Positions 1 through 9,014 of a DNA stretch of 64,000 nt are shown here, piece after piece; position 1 is the stretch's first letter; the number at the start of each line of letters is the position of its first letter. The notes under the pieces are model-generated. The model searched no databases, was not told the DNA's origin, and saw only the letters and a list, made by a program, of their open reading frames with translations. Made by a program: the position numbers and the translations under genes. Source of the stretch: Hallella multisaccharivorax DSM 17128 (GTDB lineage Bacteria > Bacteroidota > Bacteroidia > Bacteroidales > Bacteroidaceae); NCBI RefSeq assembly GCF_000218235.1, contig NZ_GL945017.1, forward strand, positions 746,040 through 810,039, read 5' to 3'.

Positions 1-399
1 GCCAATGTCCATGACTCAAAGGTTGTCGGTCAGCTCTTGGAAGACAAGGACAAAGGACAGGATCTCTATCTGGATGCAGGCTATGTCGGGAAGGACCAGG
101 AAGTCGAGGACCACGGCATGAATCCCATCATCTGCGAGAAAGGCATGAGGAACCATCCTCTGACCGAGGAGCAGAAGTCGAACAACCGCGAGAAGTCAAA
201 GGCGAGATGCCGCATAGAGCACATCTTCGGCTTCGTAGAGGGAGCGATGAACGGCTCTATCGTGAGAAGCATCGGAATGCTCCGCGCCGCTGCCGCCACA
301 GCTCTAACAGACCTCGTCTATAACATCTTCAGATATGAGCAGTTCTGCCGTTGCCAGCCTGGCCTTATCAAGGAAGCACTGGCTTCTGTGCAGGGATAA
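1..399 (+). CDS. IS5-type transposase, C-terminal part (5' end outside window)
   Basis: The reading frame is open from base 1 and ends at TAA 397-399, giving about 132 C-terminal residues of a DDE transposase. The start reads ANVHDSKVVG, which fits the second catalytic Asp region. YLDAGYVGK follows, and RIEHIFGFVEG should carry the catalytic Glu, as in IS5-family enzymes. The 3' part of the insertion sequence probably extends some distance past the stop codon, but I could not fix its terminal inverted repeat because the other end is not visible. Bases 400-661 hold no supportable gene. The element marks the left edge of an accessory region rich in mobile remnants. Confidence 0.8.
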   Translation, partial: ANVHDSKVVGQLLEDKDKGQDLYLDAGYVGKDQEVEDHGMNPIICEKGMRNHPLTEEQKSNNREKSKARCRIEHIFGFVEGAMNGSIVRSIGMLRAAAATALTDLVYNIFRYEQFCRCQPGLIKEALASVQG

Positions 400-661
400 C
401 TGCGCCCAAACGTGTCAAATCGTCAAAAACAACAAGTCAATGAGTGGATAAACGACCTCTATCGCTAGCTGAACCTCCCTGTTGAGGAAGGCAATCCCGA
501 TTGAAAGATTCGGACGGGATAGCTTCCACTCGAATTTATGAATTAATAGAAGTTACCTTAAGTTATTACTAATGGAGCCTCTCTCAATATGCCGGCATAT
601 TCTTTTATGTTTTTATGTGAGCGTATATGGATGACAAGTCCTTTACTATGGCTCTTCTTGC

Positions 662-3004
662 TCACTTCATTATTCCGGAATCAGTATCCGTGTTTTGTAT
701 GTTTTGCCTGTACTCTTTGTTCTTTCCCTTACTGAACGTATAACTTACAGTCAGGTTGATATAATTATTGTTTGCCTTGGAGAACGTGGTTGAACACAAC
801 TTCACAAGATGGCTGCCCAGCATTGTCCTCTGGCTGTAGGCGTGAGGCATGAATGGATTGTTGGCGGACAGGCTTATCCTTAGTTTTTTCACATTGCAGT
901 ATGCTGACAGCTGAAGACTGGCATGCTGTGTCGTTTTTGTCTCTCCGAAAAGCGTACGTATCGGTGACAAGCACGATGCCGAAAGTCCCCACGCCTTCTC
1001 ATCATAACTTATTGATCCGCCAGCGATAAAAGCCGTATAGTGATTCTGGAAGGCGTCAGCATGGTTTACGTAATGGTTCATAAGGCAATATGCAGAGATG
1101 CTCAGCTTGTCCTGGAATAGCCGTTGACTGGCATACAGCTGTGTCTGGACATGCAGGAAATGGCCTTGGTTACTCATACTGTAAACAAACTTGTCGGTCG
1201 CCGCGTCATATTCTACAGGATTGTCTATATATGGCCGACTGTTGTACTGCACGTAACCCATAAGCGCACAATAAGTCTTGCCCCTCACGAAATTCAGTGA
1301 CAGCCGGTTCATATAAGCCTGATAAGGCCGCAGCTCTGGGTTGCCTTTTCTATTCTCGTATTCAGACACTGGTTGTACGACATCAGCGAGCAGAGATAGT
1401 GAAGGCTCATTCGGATTAATACCCAGATAATATTGCAACGACCAGACCTTGGACAAAGGCACGTAGAGGGAGAGACGCGGACGGAAGAAGGTGTAGCTCT
1501 TGCTCAGCGCGTCATTCTTGAAATAATAATATGCCAAGCCTCCACCAACTGTATAGTTGACCTTGTACAGATTACCAGACAACTCAACGTAATCATGGGT
1601 AAGGAAGATATCCAGGTGAGATGGAGTCTTCTTTCCGTCAACAAAATAGTTGTTCCGCGTCAGGGAATAGCTGTCGTGCGAACCAAATGTTAGGCGATGC
1701 TTACCCCAAACGGGAATGCTGTACTTTATCTCGCCTATCACAGAGCCGTGCTTGCCATCAGCGTCGTAAGAGTTTGAGTAATCCGCGTTATCAGATTGGG
1801 TATAGGTTTTAGTGTAACCGTACTTGTAATCTGTGGCTATATATGTTGCGGTCAGGTTAGCATCTATCTGTTTCCCTGTTGATGTCGTGTTGGTGTAATA
1901 AGCGTCAAGTGATGTGTTGTGCTCATTATCACGGTTTTGTGTAATATCCGTGTAGAAAGGAGAGTCGTCAGTATAGGCCTCGCTTGTCATGTCACCAGGC
2001 TGATTGTGGCTGAAACCATATTTAGCTTTGATATTCATGAAACTCCTCTCATCGAACGAATGGGTATAGTCAAACTGGGCAGACGGCAGGACATAATGAT
2101 TGCGATAAGTGTCGCTTATTGTTGCAAAGTCAAGAATACGGTTTGGGTATGACAGTGATTTAGACATCAGACTGTAATTTCCACCGCTATAATTGTAGCT
2201 GTCTGACAGTTGCAGGGAATACCTATCATGCGGACGGCTAAGCGTCAAGTAGGCGTACTGTAAGCCAGCAGAGGTTGTCAAAGCCTGCGAGACACGAGTA
2301 CCACCTTGCAAGCCTGTGAACTTGCGTCTGGTTTTCACCAATATGACCGCTGCTACATTGTCTCCGTATATAATGCTCGGATTGGTGATATACTCTATCT
2401 TGGCTATGTCCTGTGGCTGGACTGCTTCAAGGTCTTGCTGTGTGGAGACGACTCCGTCAATGCGTATCTGCAGGGCTCCATTTCGCAGTGAAGAGAAAGT
2501 ATGGTTCGCAAGGTCAAATTTCAGTTCAGGCATATTCAGTAGCCTCATAACGTCTATTGCGTCCTGACTCTTTTCCCTCACATGCTCACTCGGGAAGAAC
2601 GTCATGCGATCGGCATTCATACTCATGGATTGCGAATACACTGACACCTCCTTAAGTTCATACGACTTTGGCAGCATAGTCACCTCACCCAAGTCATAAT
2701 TCTCATTCAGACCATGTATCGACACCTTTGCGCTGTCATACCCGATGGCATAGAAAGTCAGCAGATAATCGTTTGCTGCGACATGTTGGAGACGAAATCT
2801 CCCTTTGGCATCTGTTGTGGTGCTGGCAATCGCTATGCCGTCATACGATAACAGCTTAACGGATACAGCATTTACAGCCTTACCTGTCTCCCCGTTACAC
2901 ACAGTACCGGAGATAAGGAAATCGGAAGCATGGACATTCAAAACTGCTAGTAAAACCAACAGCAACAAACCTACTTTTCTATTTATGTTTTTTGAACTCC
3001 TCAT
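662..3004 (-). CDS. Outer-membrane beta-barrel protein with carboxypeptidase-regulatory-like N-terminal domain
   Basis: This 780-residue protein starts with a signal peptide (MRSSKNINRKVGLLLLVLLA, cleavage near NVHA-SD). A carboxypeptidase-D-regulatory-like domain at about 30-110 follows (GTVCNGETGKAVNAVSVKLL). A plug-like stretch comes next (RIDGVVSTQQ...IEYITNPS). The rest is a long barrel rich in alternating aromatic strands, as in the 'outer membrane beta-barrel family' of TonB-receptor-like proteins. It begins 12 nt after the stop of the C39 ABC exporter and is very probably cotranscribed with it. No TonB box or ligand specificity can be read. It may be the outer-membrane partner of the exporter or a receptor for a related peptide; both are inference. 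Confidence 0.82.
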   Translation of the reverse strand: MRSSKNINRKVGLLLLVLLAVLNVHASDFLISGTVCNGETGKAVNAVSVKLLSYDGIAIASTTTDAKGRFRLQHVAANDYLLTFYAIGYDSAKVSIHGLNENYDLGEVTMLPKSYELKEVSVYSQSMSMNADRMTFFPSEHVREKSQDAIDVMRLLNMPELKFDLANHTFSSLRNGALQIRIDGVVSTQQDLEAVQPQDIAKIEYITNPSIIYGDNVAAVILVKTRRKFTGLQGGTRVSQALTTSAGLQYAYLTLSRPHDRYSLQLSDSYNYSGGNYSLMSKSLSYPNRILDFATISDTYRNHYVLPSAQFDYTHSFDERSFMNIKAKYGFSHNQPGDMTSEAYTDDSPFYTDITQNRDNEHNTSLDAYYTNTTSTGKQIDANLTATYIATDYKYGYTKTYTQSDNADYSNSYDADGKHGSVIGEIKYSIPVWGKHRLTFGSHDSYSLTRNNYFVDGKKTPSHLDIFLTHDYVELSGNLYKVNYTVGGGLAYYYFKNDALSKSYTFFRPRLSLYVPLSKVWSLQYYLGINPNEPSLSLLADVVQPVSEYENRKGNPELRPYQAYMNRLSLNFVRGKTYCALMGYVQYNSRPYIDNPVEYDAATDKFVYSMSNQGHFLHVQTQLYASQRLFQDKLSISAYCLMNHYVNHADAFQNHYTAFIAGGSISYDEKAWGLSASCLSPIRTLFGETKTTQHASLQLSAYCNVKKLRISLSANNPFMPHAYSQRTMLGSHLVKLCSTTFSKANNNYINLTVSYTFSKGKNKEYRQNIQNTDTDSGIMK

Positions 3005-3016
3005 AATGATATTTTT

Positions 3017-5218
3017 TTAGCTTCCCAGCTCCAGCTGATTCTTGACAAGATTGTAATAGGCACCACGCTTGGCTGTGAGCGCCTCATGGTTGCCTGTCTC
3101 TATTACCTTGCCATGGTCTATCACCACAATCTGGTCAGCATTCCTGACGGTACTTAGGCGATGGGCCACTATGATAACCGTCTTGCCACGATAGAACTTG
3201 TCGAGGTTCTCGACAATAGCGCGCTCGTTGTTAGCATCAAGAGAGTTGGTCGCCTCGTCGAGAAAGATATAGTCGGGATTCTTGTAGACCGCGCGGGCTA
3301 TGAGGATGCGCTGTCGCTGTCCCTGACTCAGGCCGACACCGTCACGCCCTATCTTGGTGTTATACTTCAGTGGCAGTGACATAATGTAGCCGTGGATACA
3401 GGCTATCTGTGCGGCTTTCTGCAGTCTGGCCTCATCGATATCCCCATCATCCACTGCTATGTTGCGGGCAATGCTCTCCGAGAAGATCACTCCGTCCTGC
3501 ATCACCACGCCACATTGTCTGCGCCACCATTTCTTGTTGAGCGTATTGATGTCCGTGCCTCCAATACTTATCAGGCCTTCCAAGACCGGATAATAGCCGA
3601 GCATCAGTTTTACCAGTGTGGTTTTTCCGCTGCCCGAGGCACCGACGATTGCCGTTACCTTTCCCTTAGGGATATGGATAGTGACATTGTCGAGCGTCTT
3701 CGACAAGGCATGTGGGTCATACTTGAACATGATGCCGTCAATATCTATGCCCTTGCTGTTGTCTGTGAGACTGGTCTTTAGCCCTGTCTTGCCATTCTCA
3801 TCATCCACCCTATGGATCTCGTTGATGCGCTCCAGGCTTATCTTCACATCTTGTAGGGAATAGAAGAAATTCATCAGCTGCTCTACGGGAGCGTTAAGCT
3901 GTCCGATGATATACTGTATGGCGAGCATCATGCCCAGAGTAAGCTGACCGTGGATTACAGCCGCTGCCGCGACTACAGTTATGATGATATTCTTCAGCTC
4001 ATTGATGAATATGCTGCCAGCCTCCTGTGCCTGCTGCAACTTAAGTGACTTCATCTGTACCCCGAAGAGGTCTGCCTGCGTGTCCTCCCACTCCCAACGC
4101 CGGCGTTGCTCGCAGTCCTGCAGCTTTATCTCCTGCATAGAGGTGATAAACTCGTAGGTCTTGTTGTTGTTGATGGCCTGTTGCTCGAATAGTTCATAGT
4201 CTAGCACTTTGCGTCGCCTTAGGAATAGTGCCATCCACAGGCCATAGAGCATGCTGCCTAGAATGAATATCGCGAATATCAGCTTGTTGTAGAGCAGCAG
4301 CACAATGGTGAACACGACGAACGTCAGCATGGAGAAAGTCACGCTTAATGCCTGGTTGGTCAGGAAGTTATTAACGCGGCTGTGGTCATTCATCCGTTGC
4401 ATTAGGTCGCCCATAAGTTTGGTGTCAAAGAAAGACATCGGCAACTTAAGTAGCTTGATGAAGAAATCGCTCACGAGCGATATGTTTATCCTCATGCTGA
4501 TGTGCAGCAGGAGCCAACGACGGATGAAGTCGATGGCTGTGCGGCTGAAAGTGAGCATCAGCTGACCAAGGAGTATCAGCCAGATAAATCCAATGTCACG
4601 GCCTTTGATGCCCACGTCGACTATGGACTGCGTGAGAAATGGCAAAACAAGCTGTAACAGGCTGCCGACAATGAGTCCCAGCACAATCTGCCCGAAGTAG
4701 CGGCGGTACTTCCTGACATAGCCGAAAAGGAATCGGAACGACCTCGGATTCTTGTCCTTGTTACTTCCACCGTCTTCCTTGTTGGAATAAAAAGCAGGCG
4801 TAGGCTCCAGCAACATCGCTATGCCCTTCTCCTCGCCGTCAGAGCGAGTGCTGACCCAGTGGCTTTTAAACTCCCCTAAGTTGTATTTTAACAGCCCCTT
4901 GCCTGGATCAGCTATATAGAAAGAGCCTCTTCTGATTTTATATAGTACGACAAAATGATTCTGGTTCCAGTGAATGATACATGGAAGTGGAGCTTCAGAG
5001 ATATCCTTTGTTGACAATCTAGCGCAGACCGTATGAAAGCCGAGCTGGTTTGCGGCTTCATTAATTTCCAATAGTGACACCCCCTCTGATGTAGCTTCGC
5101 AAATATTTGAGAGGGATGCTTCCGAGAAGTCCCTACCGTAATAATCTGCAACTATCCGAAGACACGTCACACCACATAGCATGGAATCGTGTTGCCTAAA
5201 GGCTCTGATTTTCCTCAT
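3017..5218 (-). CDS. Peptidase-domain (C39) ABC exporter, bacteriocin/peptide-processing type
   Basis: This 733-residue fused exporter has three parts. Residues 1-135 form a C39 cysteine peptidase: C15 in MLCGVTCL, His in NHFVVLYKI, Asp in ADPGKG. A six-helix ABC membrane domain spans about 165-450. The ATPase follows, with Walker A GASGSGKTT, signature LSQGQRQR, Walker B YIFLDEAT and H-loop VAHRLSTV. Such proteins cut leader peptides, typically after a double-glycine, and export the mature peptide across the inner membrane. No HlyD-like adaptor, TolC-like channel or double-glycine precursor is encoded within the visible locus. It is followed directly by an outer-membrane barrel gene and preceded by a broken DUF3244-like gene, which suggests one transcription unit. 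Confidence 0.93.
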   Translation of the reverse strand: MRKIRAFRQHDSMLCGVTCLRIVADYYGRDFSEASLSNICEATSEGVSLLEINEAANQLGFHTVCARLSTKDISEAPLPCIIHWNQNHFVVLYKIRRGSFYIADPGKGLLKYNLGEFKSHWVSTRSDGEEKGIAMLLEPTPAFYSNKEDGGSNKDKNPRSFRFLFGYVRKYRRYFGQIVLGLIVGSLLQLVLPFLTQSIVDVGIKGRDIGFIWLILLGQLMLTFSRTAIDFIRRWLLLHISMRINISLVSDFFIKLLKLPMSFFDTKLMGDLMQRMNDHSRVNNFLTNQALSVTFSMLTFVVFTIVLLLYNKLIFAIFILGSMLYGLWMALFLRRRKVLDYELFEQQAINNNKTYEFITSMQEIKLQDCEQRRRWEWEDTQADLFGVQMKSLKLQQAQEAGSIFINELKNIIITVVAAAAVIHGQLTLGMMLAIQYIIGQLNAPVEQLMNFFYSLQDVKISLERINEIHRVDDENGKTGLKTSLTDNSKGIDIDGIMFKYDPHALSKTLDNVTIHIPKGKVTAIVGASGSGKTTLVKLMLGYYPVLEGLISIGGTDINTLNKKWWRRQCGVVMQDGVIFSESIARNIAVDDGDIDEARLQKAAQIACIHGYIMSLPLKYNTKIGRDGVGLSQGQRQRILIARAVYKNPDYIFLDEATNSLDANNERAIVENLDKFYRGKTVIIVAHRLSTVRNADQIVVIDHGKVIETGNHEALTAKRGAYYNLVKNQLELGS

Positions 5219-5361
5219 AACCTATTCGTTTCTGCGTTACCTGCCCCTTTGCCCTTGTATCTTTAGCTTTTCGGCTTCAGCTCCTTTAGTCAGTTTGGTC
5301 TGCGTTAATATCCACTTCTGTTATTTTTAAGCTGTGAAATAGCCAAAATAGAAAGCGTCTC

Positions 5362-5692
5362 CTAAAGAATTTTTAGCAGTTTCTCTCCTCCATCATGACT
5401 ATTAACAGATATAGTTATTGTACCCGTTCCTGATACAATTTCCTCTGTCTGACAGACAATAGTGCCATTTGGTTCGGAAATATTGACTTTTACACTACCT
5501 GTATATCCACTGACATCTATAGTCATAATGCCATCTTCGTAATCTGCTACAACTCTTTGCAAAGATGGCATACGTAGATGTCCTCTATGAAAACCAGCTT
5601 TTGCACTTAGAGGTATTCTCTTTTGCTGATATTGGACATAACCAAATTAACGTTATAGCCATCAGAATAAATATTTTCTTTATCTCATTAAT
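5362..5692 (-). pseudogene. Frameshifted small secreted protein, DUF3244-like
   Basis: Two overlapping frames together look like one small secreted protein. The upstream frame, from about 5692 (no ATG at its extreme 5' end; in-frame ATG at 5662), encodes a signal peptide reading NEIKKIFILM then AITLIWLCPISA, and stops at TAG 5587-5585. The next frame continues as RIPLSAKAGFHRGHLRMPSL then QRVVADYEDGIMTIDVSGY, and ends at TAG 5364-5362. The beta-rich domain with SEPNGTIVCQTEEIVSGTG resembles DUF3244 secreted proteins of Bacteroidales. A single-base shift at about 5610-5625 separates the two halves. It lies 143 nt upstream of the C39 exporter under its own promoter. It could be a sequencing error, a true pseudogene, or two real peptides. 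Confidence 0.6.
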
Positions 5693-5711
5693 ATTTTTGT
5701 ATTTACGATTG

Positions 5712-5741
5712 CAAAATTAGGATGCCGGTAAATATTATCCA
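5712..5741 (-). promoter_or_regulatory. Bacteroidetes-type promoter for the DUF3244-exporter-OMP unit
   Basis: On the minus strand TTG (5741-5739) is followed by exactly 19 nt and then TAATTTTG (5719-5712). This matches the sigma-ABfr arrangement of a -33 TTTG and a -7 TAnnTTTG, although the -33 element is only three bases. Transcription would start near 5705, a few bases before the broken secreted-protein frame, and could run through the exporter and the outer-membrane gene, since no terminator is evident between them. Confidence 0.6.
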
Positions 5742-5856
5742 AGAAAATATGGTCTAAAAATGCTTTTGGTTAATTATGCTCATAACATACTATAAAACAA
5801 CATATTATATATTCACATCCCCCCATTTTATAAGTCTAAAAATAATAATGGCAATT

Positions 5857-7452
5857 TCAGAATTCATTTATGAACTCATAAGTAGAAATCTTACTACCTT
5901 TCAGCCCCAATTTTTCTTTCAGGAGGAATAGCTTTTGTTTTACCGATTTCGCTTCTATATTATACGCCATCGCTATGCTAGAATACGAAAGGCCAGCTTT
6001 TATCAACATTAGGAAATGTACATCTTTCTTGGTCAAACGCGAAAATTGCTGATATAACCTCACAACGAATCCATCATAAGTACTATTCAAGAAAATTTCA
6101 AGTTCATTCCAGTCTTCTTCGTTAAGTATTATTGATCTCTTGTCTTCAGACTTCAATTTGTTAAGTTTTTGAAGAATATCTATTTTCCGCATAAGAAAAT
6201 TCTTCATCATAGCCAGCTGCCTCTCTTTATGTTCCATTTGCATTAGATAACTATCCTGCTGATGCCGCAACTTCAGTAAAAGTCGCTTCTTTTCCATTCT
6301 AGCATAATGAAGTATAAGTGTACCAATCAAAAAAACTACTATTATGATAGCAAGCATTATGACATTCTGAATTTGCTTCGCTTTTTCCATCCTTGCTCTT
6401 CTTGCATTATCCTTCTGGATTAAGCTGCTATAATAGGAATCCTTATCTTTTAGATTGGCAGAATTTTCCTCTTTAAGATATATTTCTGTAGAATCTGCAT
6501 ATCTATTAGCAGATACATAATCCTTTTCTTTGAATGCTATAAAACGGAGCAAAGAATACAAAGAGCTTCCATTTTTTCTGTAATCCTTTTTACGTATTGA
6601 CATTATTATCTCCTTCGCCTTTGAGGGAGAATCTGATGTCAGATAGGCATTAGCCAGTGCTACCTTTGCAGAGTTGTCCTTCCTTGACCTATATCTCCAC
6701 GACAACTTTGTGCATGATAGTGCTTGTGATGGTTGTTCCAAAATACTATGAAACAACGACAAATCTTGATAAGTATCCGCGATAACTGAAGAATCTTTAG
6801 ATTCCCACGCTAAAGCTAATGCTTTATTTGCAGTTATAATTGCCTTGCTAATATTATCATTTTCACTTTGGTTATAAGCTATACAATCGGCTAGATTCAA
6901 CACAGAATATGCTTCATTACTTAAAGTGATTTTCCCCGCTTTATTATATAATGAAATAGCGTCTTTCGCACTACGGATGGCACGCCTAGGAGCATAATCC
7001 CTCTGAATAATAGAAGTCTGATACAAAGCCAAGCTCTGTGTATAATAGTCGTGCCGGGTTCTTACCACTATATTAGCATTGGAAAAACATACGAGTGCTT
7101 TCTCAGTGCTATCATTCTGTGCATAATACAATCCCATATAGTACAGGCACTTGGCGTATAGGCTATCATTAGGTTTATTACGATACCAATTATATGCCAC
7201 TCTGATAAGGGAATCATTGTCAATATCATAACCTGCCTTATCCTGTGCCATGGTGTACACAAAGGAATATAGAGCATAACTTTTATCCGAGAGTTTTATC
7301 TGATTTATGCTATCCAACATCATTAGAGCAGTATCAGGCTTGGCTTCTACTACTGGAATAATAGATGAAATTTTTATAGTATCTTTATCTGTACAGCAAA
7401 GAATCATACTTGAGAACAGACATACGATAACAAGCTTAATAATAGTCTTCAT
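5857..7452 (-). CDS. Membrane-anchored TPR protein with C-terminal HTH, putative regulator
   Basis: The protein has 531 residues. I chose ATG 7452 over the upstream TTG at 7473 because it begins a good lipoprotein-type signal (MKTIIKLVIVCLFSSMILCC) and lies just after a TAATTTTG -7 element. Residues 30-330 are helical repeats of TPR character (LYAKCLYYMGLYYAQND, ALYQTSIIQRDYAPRRAIRS). A membrane segment follows near 365-387 (VIMLAIIIVVFLIGTLIL), then a charged coiled coil. The C-terminus reads SRLTKKDVHFLMLIKAG then LSYSSIAMAYNIEAKSVKQK, like a LuxR-type HTH. This architecture is common among Bacteroidetes membrane-tethered regulators. The gene is markedly AT-rich compared with the core genes. 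It may control the adjacent exporter unit, by position only. Confidence 0.75.
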   Translation of the reverse strand: MKTIIKLVIVCLFSSMILCCTDKDTIKISSIIPVVEAKPDTALMMLDSINQIKLSDKSYALYSFVYTMAQDKAGYDIDNDSLIRVAYNWYRNKPNDSLYAKCLYYMGLYYAQNDSTEKALVCFSNANIVVRTRHDYYTQSLALYQTSIIQRDYAPRRAIRSAKDAISLYNKAGKITLSNEAYSVLNLADCIAYNQSENDNISKAIITANKALALAWESKDSSVIADTYQDLSLFHSILEQPSQALSCTKLSWRYRSRKDNSAKVALANAYLTSDSPSKAKEIIMSIRKKDYRKNGSSLYSLLRFIAFKEKDYVSANRYADSTEIYLKEENSANLKDKDSYYSSLIQKDNARRARMEKAKQIQNVIMLAIIIVVFLIGTLILHYARMEKKRLLLKLRHQQDSYLMQMEHKERQLAMMKNFLMRKIDILQKLNKLKSEDKRSIILNEEDWNELEIFLNSTYDGFVVRLYQQFSRLTKKDVHFLMLIKAGLSYSSIAMAYNIEAKSVKQKLFLLKEKLGLKGSKISTYEFINEF

Positions 7453-7470
7453 TTTTAAGTGTATTTTTTG

Positions 7471-7502
7471 CAAAATTACAAAAAAAATTGGCGCATATGC
7501 AA
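7471..7502 (-). promoter_or_regulatory. Promoter of the TPR/HTH gene, with possible -33 box inside the insertion sequence
   Basis: TAATTTTG (7478-7471) lies 18 nt before the chosen ATG. The only TTTG at about the right distance falls in the inverted repeat of the adjacent IS (7503-7500), 21 nt upstream. The insertion may therefore have created a hybrid promoter. The -7 element is convincing; the spacing is slightly long. Confidence 0.45.
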
Positions 7503-7550
7503 AGTTCCGTGGAAGGGCTACCCAAAAATCTTGAATACCCTGTACATGAA
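7491..7550. repeat. Left terminal inverted repeat of the IS
   Basis: It begins GCGCATATGCAAAGTTCCG and pairs with 9015-9075. It contains the transposase stop codon (7518-7520) and, on the minus strand, a TTTG that may serve the neighbouring gene. Confidence 0.85.
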
Positions 7551-8585
7551 GAATGCTGTATCCTTGGTTCCGTTGCTTTGAGCTAAGAACCTTTTGATTC
7601 TTGAGTTTAATGATTCCGATAAGGCATTAGAAGACCTGTCTATAAAATAATTGAGTATATCCTCCTCCCTGGCCTTGATGAGATCTCTTGCTGACTTCAT
7701 CTCCCGTGATGTGCACTTTTTGACCTTGTCATACCACTCATGTAATTTAATTCTTGCCGCCTCCCGATCCGGTTTTCTGTTCCTGAATATGCTGCGTATG
7801 GAGTTCAGCAGTTCGTAGTCCCTTGCAACCTCAGGGTACTTGTTCTTGATTACATTATATCTCTTCTTTTGATTCTCGTTCCATTTGTCGCCACTTTCCA
7901 TAAGTTGAGCCCGACTTCTAATCATAACGTCCAACAGAGTTTCACCATTGGACATCTTGGGCACCTTGAACTTTCTCGTCGGCTTTCTGCCACGCTTGTG
8001 CCCCTTATATCTCTTTGGATGGCCTTTTCTATACTTGGAACGCCGTTCGGATAATTTCTTCAATTTCTTTTTAAAGGCAGCTCTGAGCTTGTTCAGCTCC
8101 TTTATGGCTTCACGCTTGCAGCGCAGTCTTCTTTCCTCTACAGCGTCACATATCATCTTCATCACATGGAAGCAGTCAAGGGTTATCCTGGCCCGAGAGA
8201 AACACGTCTTGACGATGCCACGCATACTGTCAGAAAAATCCATTGTGACCTCTAACACATTGTCTCTCAGATCCTTGGGTATTTTAAGCAGTATATCAGA
8301 TACCGTTCTTATTTGTGTACTTACGCTATAAGCAATGATGGTTCCCGCATGACCATGCGCGTCCTTGTTGATGAGTATCGTATAGACATTGCGCCCGATT
8401 TTTGTCTCATCTATGCCAAGGTGAATGCCCATGTTTTTAACGTTGAGAGCCCATTTTATGTACAGTTCCTTATGTTTGTCATCCGCGTAACCGCTCAGAT
8501 GGTTCTTACAGATCCGTCCGGGATTATCGCCGTTAACGTAGTACGTTCTCCCCAAGCTTCTCGCCGTGACTGGTGTCGAGTCCAT
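7518..8585 (-). CDS. ISAon1-like transposase, catalytic part (ISL3-type DDE)
   Basis: This 355-residue DDE transposase has its first Asp in GIHLGIDETKIGRN, a second in VTMDFSDSMRG, the helper region ARITLDCFHVMKMI, and a C-terminal catalytic Glu in SSNALSESLNSRIK. The central part is very basic (RSKYRKGHPKRYKGHKRG). It overlaps the upstream N-terminal-region gene by 53 nt in the +1 frame, so it is made either by its own ATG at 8585 or by a +1 shift. All catalytic motifs look intact. Confidence 0.85.
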   Translation of the reverse strand: MDSTPVTARSLGRTYYVNGDNPGRICKNHLSGYADDKHKELYIKWALNVKNMGIHLGIDETKIGRNVYTILINKDAHGHAGTIIAYSVSTQIRTVSDILLKIPKDLRDNVLEVTMDFSDSMRGIVKTCFSRARITLDCFHVMKMICDAVEERRLRCKREAIKELNKLRAAFKKKLKKLSERRSKYRKGHPKRYKGHKRGRKPTRKFKVPKMSNGETLLDVMIRSRAQLMESGDKWNENQKKRYNVIKNKYPEVARDYELLNSIRSIFRNRKPDREAARIKLHEWYDKVKKCTSREMKSARDLIKAREEDILNYFIDRSSNALSESLNSRIKRFLAQSNGTKDTAFFMYRVFKIFG

Positions 8586-8985
8586 GCGCTTCTTTTAAAA
8601 AAACCGCAAACTCCGGTGAGTAGCGGGAACCGTCTTCTTTAATGCGATATGCGCTTATGATAATACTTTTGCCGTCCTTATCAAGCCATCTTCTGCGGCG
8701 TATATGGAGACGAACCTTTCTGTCGCGTATGGGAAAGTCCTCTATTGTTGTGTACTCGGTGTAGCCGTTCATCTGTAAGTCTTGCCGGGACCCGTCACGG
8801 TTGTCAAGCTCCTTCAGGTAAATGTCAAGTATGCCGGAATACTCTGCACCCTTAGCAATAGTTTCCCTTGAGGGGGAACTTTCTACCATTCTCTCTAACT
8901 CAAAATAATCAGGCATCCCTGCCGGCAAAAAGAAATCGGCAAAGAACTTGTATAGCTTTAACTCCTTATCTTCTGTATATGTCAT
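8533..8985 (-). CDS. ISAon1-like transposase N-terminal region protein
   Basis: This 150-residue protein begins MTYTEDKELKLYKFFADFFL and ends with the segment YSPEFAVFLKEAHGLD. It resembles the separate N-terminal-region proteins annotated next to ISAon1 transposases. A basic stretch (LHIRRRRWLDKDG) could bind DNA. A -7 element TACTTTTG (9000-8993) lies 7 nt before the ATG. The run of T then A near 8590-8600 precedes the overlap with the catalytic ORF and could slip, but the downstream ORF is in +1, not the usual -1, so translational coupling is equally likely. Confidence 0.75.
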   Translation of the reverse strand: MTYTEDKELKLYKFFADFFLPAGMPDYFELERMVESSPSRETIAKGAEYSGILDIYLKELDNRDGSRQDLQMNGYTEYTTIEDFPIRDRKVRLHIRRRRWLDKDGKSIIISAYRIKEDGSRYSPEFAVFLKEAHGLDTSHGEKLGENVLR

Positions 8986-9014
8986 GATGGTGCAAAAGTA
9001 CTAAACTTTACCTT

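Noticed and set aside
662-5218. Type I secretion system complete with TolC and HlyD
   Set aside because: No adaptor or TolC-like sequence is visible; the barrel gene is of the TonB-receptor-like type.
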